From positions 8,572-72,571 of the forward strand of contig NZ_JACOGK010000012.1 of assembly GCF_014269395.1 (NCBI RefSeq): a stretch of DNA of 64,000 nt, given 5' to 3'. The notes beneath the pieces were generated by a model. The model was not told the DNA's origin, ran no database searches, and worked only from the letters and a program-made list of their open reading frames with translations. Both the position numbers and the translations under genes were made by a program. Below are positions 53,701-61,400 of the stretch, one piece after another (position 1 is the stretch's first letter; each line of letters opens with the position of its first letter). Source of the DNA: Megasphaera hominis (GTDB lineage: Bacteria; Bacillota; Negativicutes; Veillonellales; Megasphaeraceae).

Positions 53701-56700
53701 GCTATTGTCGCTGACGCTTCCTGTCAGGGAATTTGTCTCTGCGACGGTGGAATCCACCGCAGACGGAGAAAAGGGCCCACTGCTGGCCAAGGACGTGTTC
53801 AAAAGCTCCGTATTGCCGGTCGCCTGGTCTGCAGTCAACGCATTCATTTCTGTAGTTTCTTCTTCCAGAGGAACCCTCACATCAGAAATAGCGTTGCCCA
53901 TGAAACCGCCGTACACCTGGCCGCCTGGGAGTGTTGTCTGATCCAGGGACACCTGGTTGGCTTTCACGTCCACGTTTAGAACCGTATCACTGCTCCCCGT
54001 TATATGTATAGTAGGAGTCGTCTGCACTTGAACCGCTGCCATACTTATAGTGCTGTTATCAGTCACTATATAGGAATTTCCCGTATTGAAATGTACACTG
54101 CCGCCGTAGACATCGCCAGCTACGCTCAAATACGTATTAAAAACATTATTTACCGCACTGAGGGTGCTGCCTACGGTGCTCTGGCTCAGCTGCACCGTAT
54201 TTTGGCTGGCGCTCAGGTTTACCTTCTCAGACAAAGCTTCATCATAGTAGGTATCTGTGGCAGTCAGCATAGACGCATTGAGGCTATACGCTGCATTAGA
54301 AATGATGCTGGAATTAGAAGAACTATAGGCTACGGCGTCGACCAAGCCGCCGTAAATGCTGCCAGCTGCTGCAGCCCCTTGTTCCAGCAGGACCTGGTTT
54401 CGGTCCGCACTGCTTGTCACAGTGGTACTTCCTTCAACCTTCGGAAATGGACTAACAGATATAAGGCTGGGCATTTCTGTTGTGGTTAGGTAGGTTTCTA
54501 CTTTGCCGCCGTACACGTTGCCGCCGTGGGTAATAGTTTCACTGCTGGACTTTGTCAGCTCACTAAGGTCGATAGAAACATTCTCGACAGCTCCGGCGGT
54601 CAGCTGCACCGTATTGTCATCGGCCTCAGCAGCCATCGTAGAGGTGCTTTTCCATTCTGCCTCTGCTGCAGTTGTATTTTCTTCACTAACCATGGAGGTC
54701 CCCAGGAAATCTGTGTCCTGTGCTGCAGTTAGGGCATAGGACGATACTCTGACTTGCTCTTCATCCTCATCTTCCTCAGCAGCGACCTGTACTGTAGAAA
54801 TAGCCCCCACCGTACCACCATAGATGCTGCCGGTGATAGCCGCCTTTTCGGCCCCTACATGGTTGCTGTCTGCCTGCTGCGAGTAGCTGTTCTCAACGTC
54901 AGGGCCTCCGACTGGTCCCATTAGCATCGTGCCGGCTGCAGCACCGCCATAGACATTGCCCGTTACGGTCACAGAAGGCTGCAGCTGCACGGTATTCGTA
55001 TTGGCCTGCTGGGTTATAGCTACCGCACTGGTGGTCGGGATACTATTGTCTGGTATGACTTCCTCCAGTATAGAGAACCTGGACAGTCCTGCTAGGCCAG
55101 TACTATTCACCAGGCCGCCGCCTATATTGCCGCTTATACTGGAAGCTCCGCCTATGCTGACCGTATTGTTGTTTGTGCGTTGCGTGAGGTAGGCTGTCAT
55201 GTCAACCTCTGTCGACTCATCTTCGTCGGCATCAGCCGCTTCTGCTAACAACGATGTTTGGAGGCTAGTATCCATCACTGCTATATTACTCTGATTGTAA
55301 TTACCGAAATCGATAATAGCATCCGTGTCTTCGTCCAGGAGGCCGCCATAGACGCCAGCTGTATTTGCCGAAGTTACGCTTACCGTATTGTAATCTGCAC
55401 TGACGGCCGCGTTAATAGTCACGTCTGTCAGCATACCTGCATCATCTTTTGTCAAAGCCAAGGCATTGCCCGTGAGCAAGGGAGCCCCTACAGCGAAACC
55501 GCCAGCCACAAGCCCCTTTGTTTCTGCCACAGAAATGGTAACGTTGTTAGCGTTGGCACTGCCTTCCTCAGTCATGCCGCCGATGACATTTCCAGAGACC
55601 AGCAAATTGGGGCTGGATCCATTCTGTATTGGTAGCGCCTGGCCGGCCAGGGATACCTTGTTTGCATTGGCATCACCATAGGTGGTATAGCCACCTGTTA
55701 CGGTACGATACAGGCCGGGCGCAATCTCTTCGCCCTCAGTCTGCGGCGTATGGGTCAGGGTAACCTGATTTCGGCTGGCACTTAGAGGCGCTGACACTGT
55801 GCCGTTCACCTCTACATAGCCGCCGAATACAATGAATCCTTGTCCCAGGTTGTACGAATTAGAGGTATCGTCCAGGACAGTCGTCTGTTTTATGGTGACG
55901 GTATTGCTGTTGGCTCCAGCTGCCGTATCTAGCGTAGTCGCAGCCGTATTGGCCGCCAAGGCAGTATTAGCCAAAGCTGCCACCTGATTGCTCGTTGGAA
56001 TTCCGGACGTACTGGACGACTCGGAATCATCTATCGTAAGGGAGACATAGCCGCCGTAAATTGTTGGGTAATCAATGGGTATTAATTGGGATGCTGTGAG
56101 ATTTTCCACGCTTACCATAGCACTTTCCACGTTTATTGTGGGATTTTCCACACTTACCGTATTATTATTGGCGCTTACGTCAAGCTGCGGTAAGGCCGTA
56201 CTGGTGCCGGCGCTTTCTGCAGAGGAACCTTCGTCCGTAAGAGAACCCACCTCCAGGGTCATATAGTCCTCGGACAAGCTGTTGTTTTGAACCAGATTGC
56301 CCGCCAACAAGTCTGCCACATTTACTGTCATGGTGTCATAGCTTTCATTAGTAGTATCTTCGTATTCTGTTGTTCTATACGTCACAGAGCCGCCGTAGAC
56401 ATTGCCGTTCACGCTGGACGATTTCAGCGTAACCTCGTTGTGATCGGCATGCAGAGAAACAGGTCCCGTAACTGTGCTTCCGCTGCCTGTGGAAGGTGTA
56501 CCGCCTGCTACGTTAACCAGGCTGGCCCCCAGGAGATCCTCCACCTTGACCGTTACCGTTTCAAAATCAGTTTCTGCCGAAGCGTTTAGCGTAACTTCAC
56601 TATTGTCACTTGAATCCGTAATAGCCCCATAAGCGACAGCGCCGCCGTAGACTGTGCCTGCGTCGGCATTTGTCAGGGTTACATGATTGTCATAGGCATT

Positions 56701-57702
56701 TCCGGAATCCGTTTGGCCACCGTAGACAGTGCTTATATCTCCAAAAGCACCGCTGGTCCCTTTGCCGCTAACTTCTTTCTGGATAGTTACGTAATTGTTA
56801 TAGGCATTGCCGGAGCTGGTTTGGCCGCCATAGACCGTATCTGCATAGGGCGCCGCATCGCTAGCCTCTTCGTCGCTAACCTCTTCCTTGATAGTCACGT
56901 AGTTGTTATAGGCATTGCCGGAGCTGGTTTGGCCGCCATAGACCGTGTCTGCATCGGCATTTGTCAGGGTTACTGTATTGTCATGGGCATTGCCGGATTT
57001 TGTCTGGCCGCCTGCAACAAAAGTATCATCATTATATCCAGCGAAAATGTTGTTGTAGCCATAGTTACCCTCTTCGTCTTCCGGAATATACACCCCAGTA
57101 AGTTTGGCCGTGTTGCCGCTGGCCTCGCCTGCAGCCGTATAACCGCCCACTACGGAGTCCATGAATACATCATTCTTACGGTCATCTCTAATAATAGTTA
57201 CCGTATTGCCATTGGCAGAAAGAGGCGTGTCCTGCGTGCTGCCAGTTACGTAGCCGCCATAGATGGAGCTATATTCAACTTCAGTCACTTTACCAGCATT
57301 CTCATCATAAGTTCCTGCTTCACTCTCATTCAACATAGCCGTATTGGTAATGGTAACGGTATTGTTGTTGGCCCCCGTTGCAGCAGTGCCAGAGCCAGTA
57401 GCCTCAGCATCCAAGTAACCGCCGGCCGTAAACGTGCCCAGCGGATTATTCTCCGTCAGGCCGGATATGGTCAAGGCGTTGTAGCTGGTCTGCTTGGTAT
57501 AGGTAGTGCCATACAGCAGATCCGGAATATCGTCCCCAGGCTGCAGCGTCTTTACGACTTTTACCTTTGCCGTATCTGCCGAATCCACGGTCCCCATCGT
57601 GATCCCGGCAGTCGTTTCCGCCAAGGCCGGTGGTCCACTGATAGACATACTAAATAGACTGGCCAAAACCAGCATGGTTAATGTACTGTACTTTTTTCTC
57701 AT
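50734..57702 (-). CDS. Autotransporter 4 (largest YGG-ladder passenger)
   Basis: I start at the ATG at 57702 (MRKKYSTLTMLVLASLFS), after GGGAAGGAG, giving 2322 residues. The signal peptide is 28 residues (PPALA-ET). The N-terminal 150 residues align closely with autotransporter 3 (TYTKQTSYNALTISG, GSGTAATGANNNTVTITNT). The YGGQT array (about residues 230-355) has one more unit than autotransporter 3. The passenger has one cysteine (C1604, in VLGGCALS). The junction and barrel (LEYGNGNYTSHLDDGARGDG, WTKDVSPTTSYYAGLAWNYE) end in SRAF. It is the largest gene in the window and probably yields a surface fibre several tens of nanometres long (inference from beta-helix geometry). Confidence 0.92.
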   Translation of the reverse strand: MRKKYSTLTMLVLASLFSMSISGPPALAETTAGITMGTVDSADTAKVKVVKTLQPGDDIPDLLYGTTYTKQTSYNALTISGLTENNPLGTFTAGGYLDAEATGSGTAATGANNNTVTITNTAMLNESEAGTYDENAGKVTEVEYSSIYGGYVTGSTQDTPLSANGNTVTIIRDDRKNDVFMDSVVGGYTAAGEASGNTAKLTGVYIPEDEEGNYGYNNIFAGYNDDTFVAGGQTKSGNAHDNTVTLTNADADTVYGGQTSSGNAYNNYVTIKEEVSDEEASDAAPYADTVYGGQTSSGNAYNNYVTIQKEVSGKGTSGAFGDISTVYGGQTDSGNAYDNHVTLTNADAGTVYGGAVAYGAITDSSDNSEVTLNASAETDFETVTVKVEDLLGASLVNVAGGTPSTGSGSTVTGPVSLHADHNEVTLKSSSVNGNVYGGSVTYRTTEYEDTTNESYDTMTVNVADLLAGNLVQNNSLSEDYMTLEVGSLTDEGSSAESAGTSTALPQLDVSANNNTVSVENPTINVESAMVSVENLTASQLIPIDYPTIYGGYVSLTIDDSESSSTSGIPTSNQVAALANTALAANTAATTLDTAAGANSNTVTIKQTTVLDDTSNSYNLGQGFIVFGGYVEVNGTVSAPLSASRNQVTLTHTPQTEGEEIAPGLYRTVTGGYTTYGDANANKVSLAGQALPIQNGSSPNLLVSGNVIGGMTEEGSANANNVTISVAETKGLVAGGFAVGAPLLTGNALALTKDDAGMLTDVTINAAVSADYNTVSVTSANTAGVYGGLLDEDTDAIIDFGNYNQSNIAVMDTSLQTSLLAEAADADEDESTEVDMTAYLTQRTNNNTVSIGGASSISGNIGGGLVNSTGLAGLSRFSILEEVIPDNSIPTTSAVAITQQANTNTVQLQPSVTVTGNVYGGAAAGTMLMGPVGGPDVENSYSQQADSNHVGAEKAAITGSIYGGTVGAISTVQVAAEEDEDEEQVRVSSYALTAAQDTDFLGTSMVSEENTTAAEAEWKSTSTMAAEADDNTVQLTAGAVENVSIDLSELTKSSSETITHGGNVYGGKVETYLTTTEMPSLISVSPFPKVEGSTTVTSSADRNQVLLEQGAAAAGSIYGGLVDAVAYSSSNSSIISNAAYSLNASMLTATDTYYDEALSEKVNLSASQNTVQLSQSTVGSTLSAVNNVFNTYLSVAGDVYGGSVHFNTGNSYIVTDNSTISMAAVQVQTTPTIHITGSSDTVLNVDVKANQVSLDQTTLPGGQVYGGFMGNAISDVRVPLEEETTEMNALTADQATGNTELLNTSLASSGPFSPSAVDSTVAETNSLTGSVSDNSVWLKNSTVAGKSFSSEDLSAQGVDVDSSVSAIVYGGNVYGGFANFDTSGILGSSISPTNSPYVVETATKDETEQEIDEIEEFAATDSSSLLDVQLVSVAGAEAVDQANDTASEAKGSSDTTITLDASRNHVTLLQSAATSVTVPLAESITLSDGSSTIDSIRRGGSVYGGYANINVSQGIYALGSSVQSTIGYTETATANDNQVYLEDSTAGLVLGGYAQSQNEVYLPSAAALEEVTLPEKITVTTRAEANGNQVVLRDSKVESSVLGGCALSVVNLAANSGTTSFSDLLQTSSSATANQNQVSLSGTTAGHSIAGGMTALGSAVENKVTLQQGSKAGAVIGGFVMYRGQADNNSVLLSDSEATTVYGGTAGLNDNASALQQLGTDLIFSEGVTFGLSTSTLAQLLPENANLTASQNTVTISGGTVGSVWGGYAQDVEFSLPTYTEEDGEEEVADEIESNVESLAPNDANANQISISIKSGPASDNIVNIYGGTITGTITGGQSDSGAADNNIVNIYGGTLDKSVSLYGGVSSTESKDNTLNLYTKGNTVTNLGNFQTMNFYVPADAVAEDTMLTVTGTTDVDGAAVQAAVEDSVKLEKGQHIHLIVKEPASQTENTGVMKLMSVDTTNDLTEITSLSMMPDKDIVMNSGFIQNKVEIHRIDDNTIVLEIPEDDVPTINTDTKLFSEYRASAMNLVNNSSDFAASDAYDGALTAWNFDTAIKGDFTPYLVMGGHDLRADTGSYIDTQGLNANLGFVKRVYQKGYTDTLMPFLEYGNGNYTSHLDDGARGDGDQHYVGAGLLARRDLQSGFHYEALIHAGQMKGDFHGLVRNHLVSYDTSAPYISAMVGAGKIVKKDTTSIDYYGKVFWTHLGSDSVQMHSDLGTSQYNFDSINSYRTRLGFRWTKDVSPTTSYYAGLAWNYEFGGDAQVRYGTFETPTASVKGSSGLLELGWQSKIDKDHDWGADVRVTGWAGVQRGVTYSATVSRAF
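56640..57010 (-). repeat. YGGQT tandem repeat array of autotransporter 4
   Basis: In-frame units with a 108-base period: GTAATTGTTATAGGCATTGC at 56791 and GTAGTTGTTATAGGCATTGC at 56899, then CGGAGCTGGTTTGGCCGCC in both. There is one extra YGGQTSSGNAYNNYVTI unit relative to autotransporter 3. Confidence 0.85.
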
Positions 57703-57837
57703 AGCATTTTCTCCTTCCCTAACTGGAAGGCACAAAACGCCACCATCTCATACAAGACAGCCCCCAAAAGGCGGTATTGTACCCAGTTTCTCCACACTAT
57801 CACAAGACGGACACGGATTTTTTTAAACCCATAAAGC

Positions 57838-57880
57838 AGCAATCTTTACTTTTGTCACGCACTAACAAAAGCAGATTGCT
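57838..57880 (-). promoter_or_regulatory. GCAATC leader hairpin of autotransporter 4
   Basis: AGCAATCT (57838-57845) pairs with AGATTGCT (57873-57880), extended by TTTTGT/ACAAAA. It lies about 140-180 bases upstream of the ATG, like the hairpin of autotransporter 3, but without a clean U-run after it. Confidence 0.5.
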
Positions 57881-58091
57881 AAAAAAATACGTGTCCAAAC
57901 CATTGACTATAACATTTTATTGTTAATTTTATAGTCATATCGTCTTGTCACATAAATTATAATTATATTATAACCCATACGATAAAATTATTAAAGCGTT
58001 TTATTATAGAATTTTTCATATAGATTTTATTTATCATTTAAAGTTATAAAAACAAGAACATATGTCAATTTAATTTATAGTGCTAAAAGGC

Positions 58092-58145
58092 AAAAAAGAT
58101 TCCTCTTGCAAAACCAATACAGTTTTGCAAGAGGGAATTTTTCAA
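58092..58145 (-). terminator. Terminator of autotransporter 5
   Basis: CCTCTTGCAAAAC (58102-58114) pairs perfectly with GTTTTGCAAGAGG (58122-58134), flanked by A- and T-runs. It is about 310 bases past the stop, beyond the dispersed repeat. Confidence 0.88.
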
Positions 58146-58169
58146 TCTCAACGCTACTGCGATGCCGCA

Positions 58170-58450
58170 AAAGCTTTCTCGTGCTTTCCCCGCATTGCAG
58201 GGAGAGTGCCGGCCGCGCAGCATCCGGCGAGAGAGGCGCAATGCCACGAAGGCTTTCTCCGAGAGCCTTCCCCATGTGGGGCGAAATGTGCCTGTGTGCA
58301 CGATACGGCCTAACTACTACTAGATTGAAGCAATTCAATCTAGTAGCCAACTAGTAGTAATAATTGTTGATGTGATAAAGCAAAGCCGGGATAGAAGTTG
58401 AATACACAGAAATGAATCCCTTCAGTCCCAGCTCCCCCATAGGTGGCGCC
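58170..58450 (+). repeat. Dispersed mosaic repeat behind autotransporter 5
   Basis: It contains module B (58206-58245), a half copy of module A (58252), the dyad ACTACTAGATTGAA/TTCAATCTAGTAG (58314-58345) and module C (58392-58450). Module C lacks exactly the CCAGTCGC/GCGACTGG hairpin present at 39061 and 50651. Confidence 0.85.
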
Positions 58451-58453
58451 TTT

Positions 58454-61400
58454 TTAGAACGCCCTGCTTACTGTGGCACTGTAGGTGAAGCCGCGTTGTA
58501 CACCAGCCCAGCCAGTGACGTGGATGTCGGCGCCCCAGTCATGATCTTTGTCGATCTTGCTTTGCCAGCCCAATTCCAGTAAGCCACTGGAACCTTTGAC
58601 GCCGGCAGTAGGCGTTTCGAAGGTGCCGTAGCGGACCTGCGCATCGCTACCAAATTCGTAGTTCCAGGCCAGGCCTGCATAGTACGAAGTCGTCGGGCTC
58701 ACGTCTTTCGTCCAGCGGAAACCGAGTCTTATGCGGTACGAGTTGATGCTGTCAAAGTCGTATTGCGACGTGCCTAGGTCAGAGTGCATCTGTACGCTGT
58801 CGCTGCCCAGGTGAGTCCAGAAAACCTTGCCGTAGTAGTCCATGGAGTGGTTATTTTTCTTCATGATTTTCCCTGCTCCCAGCATAGCGCTGACGTAGGC
58901 AGCACTCGTGTCGTAGCTGGCCAGATGCTTGCCGATTTGGCCGTGAAAATCGCCATTGGTGCGACCGGCATGGATGAGAGCTTCGTAGTGAATACCACTA
59001 GCCAGGTCTCTGCGGGCGAGGAGGCCGGCGCCGATGTAGCGTTGGTTGCCGTCGCCACGGGCGCCGTCGTCGAGGTGGCTCGTGTAATTGCCATTACCGT
59101 ATTCGAGGAACGGCATGAATGTATCCGTATAGCCTTTTTGGTAGGTCCGTTTGACAAAGCCCAGGTTGGCGTTGAGGCCGTATGTATCTACGTACGAGCC
59201 TGTGTCGGCGCGGAGGTCGTGGCCACCTACTACGAGGTAGGGCGTGAAGTCGCCTTTCGTGTCTGTGTCGAAGTTCCAGGCGGTGAGGGCGCCGTCGTAG
59301 GCGTTGGTGGCGGCGAAGTCGCTGCTATTGTTGACGAGGTTCAATGCTGCTGCCCGGTCTTCAGAGAAGAGCTTCGTATCCAGGCTAAGGGTTGGCACGT
59401 CGTCTTCAGGGATATCGAGGACGAGGGTGTGATCGTCGAGGAGGCGGATTTCTACTTTATTCTGAACAAAGCCGCTGTTCATGACGGTGTCCTTATCGGG
59501 CATCATACCCAGGGAGGCTATTTTCGCGAGGTCGCTTGTGGTAAGGTCGCTCACGGTGAGGTCGTTTGTGGTGAGGTCACTTGTCGTGTTCACGCTCATG
59601 AGGCTCATGAGACTCATGGTGCTGGTTTCGGTTTGGGAGGCCGGCTCTTTCACGATGAGGTGGATGTGCTGGCCTTTTTCCAGTTTTACCGAGTCTTCTA
59701 TGCCGGCCTGTATGGTAGCACCTTCTAAGCTGGTGGTGCCGGTGACGGTGAGCATCGTATCCTCAGCACCTGCATCAGCCGGTACGTAGAAGTTCAGCGT
59801 CTGGAAGTTGCCCAGGTTGGTGACGGTATTTCCTTTGGTATACAGGTTCAGCGTGTTGCCCGTACTGGTCGTGCCTACGCCGCCGTAGAGGCTGGCACCG
59901 CTAGCCAGGGTGCCACCGTAGATGTTGACGATGTTGTCGTTGGCTGCGCCGGAAGCGGACTGGCCGCCGGCGATGGTCCCTGCGATAGTGCCACTGTAGA
60001 TGTTGAGAATGTTGCTATTGGCTGCGCCGGAATTGGAATACCCGCCGGTAATGCCGCCATCAACAGTACCGCTGTAGAAATTGATCGTATTGCCTGTGGC
60101 TGTGCCGGACTGGGAATAGCCGCCTGTAATACCGTTCTCAACAGTACCGCTGATGAAGTTCACCGTATTATTATTGGCGTCCGATTCTGCCTGACCGCCT
60201 ACAATATTCGTATTGTTAGTGCCACTGTAGAAGTTCACTGTATTGCCATTGGCCGTGCCAGTTTCAGATTGCCCGCTGACGATACCTGCTGTAACAGTAC
60301 CGCCAGAGAAGTTCACCGTATTATCATTGGCATCCAATTTTGCCTTCCCACCAATGATGCTTGTAGTTTCAGTGCTGCTGGTGAAGTTTACCGCATTGCT
60401 ATTGGCCGTGCCAGAATTGGACTTGCCGCCGATGATGCCTTCCGCAACAGTACCTCCGAAGACGTTCACGGTATTGTTGTTGGCGTCTGATTCTGCTTGT
60501 CCACCAACAATATTCGTATTGTTGGTGCCACTGTAAAAGTTCACTGTGTTGCCATTGGCCGTACTGGAATCGGACTTGCCGCCAATGATGCCTTCCGCAA
60601 CAGTGCCGCTATAGAAAGTCACCGTATTGCCATTGGCAGCGCCGGACTGGGAATAACCGCCGGTAATCCCCTCATTTACAGTACTGGCGTCGACGTTCAC
60701 CGTATTGTCATTGGCATCGCCACTCTTGTAGGTGGTCTCGGTTGAGCTTAAATCTTCCGCCGTCATTATGTCCATCATAGCATCGGAAGCTTCGACCACC
60801 TCTCCCGTGACTGCATCGACCATTACGTCGTCGTCTACATTATAAATGATTTTTATCTTCGGTTCTGCTGTGTTTGTATCCATCACAGAATCCACCGCAT
60901 AGCCACCGTAGATGGCGTCCACCGTGCCGCTGAGCAGGTTCACCGTATTGCCGCTGGTGCTGCTCACAGAGCCTGTTACTGTGGGTACGTAGGCTACATC
61001 CGTTAAGGTTGCCGTGCCTTGATCCACATAGTCTCCCTCTTCCCGACTATACTTTTCAATCGACGTGTAGGCCACAGTCGGCAGACTTTCCAGCAGGGTG
61101 CTGCGAAGGCTGCCTGCGTCCGTGCCCAGGAGGCCCGCTGCGCCGCCGTAGACGTTCTTTGCCGTGCTGCCGGAGATGGTGACTGTATTGCCCTTGGCTG
61201 CGCCTACGCCGGAAATACCGCCATAGACATCAGCGGCCGCAGAGCCATTGACCAGGGTGACCGTATTGCCTTCGGCCGTGCCCTGCATGACCAAACCACC
61301 CAAAACCGGGCCATTAGCCTCTACCTTGGCCAGGGAGACCGTATTTCCCTGAGCGCTTTGGTCCGCCGCAGCTGTGAGAGAAAGAGCCCCTGTATCGATT

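Larger units (their letters stand above)
57703..58453. other. Gap between autotransporters 4 and 5
   Basis: This is the longest gap. It holds the autotransporter 4 leader with a GCAATC hairpin, a strongly AT-rich block (57900-58080) with several -10-like motifs and a TTGACA on the minus strand (58057-58052), the autotransporter 5 terminator and a dispersed repeat. No gene. Confidence 0.6.

Noticed and set aside
59900..60725. Periodic repeats as a CRISPR-like array
   Set aside because: Repeats are in frame, encode a regular protein motif and lie inside a long coding sequence.
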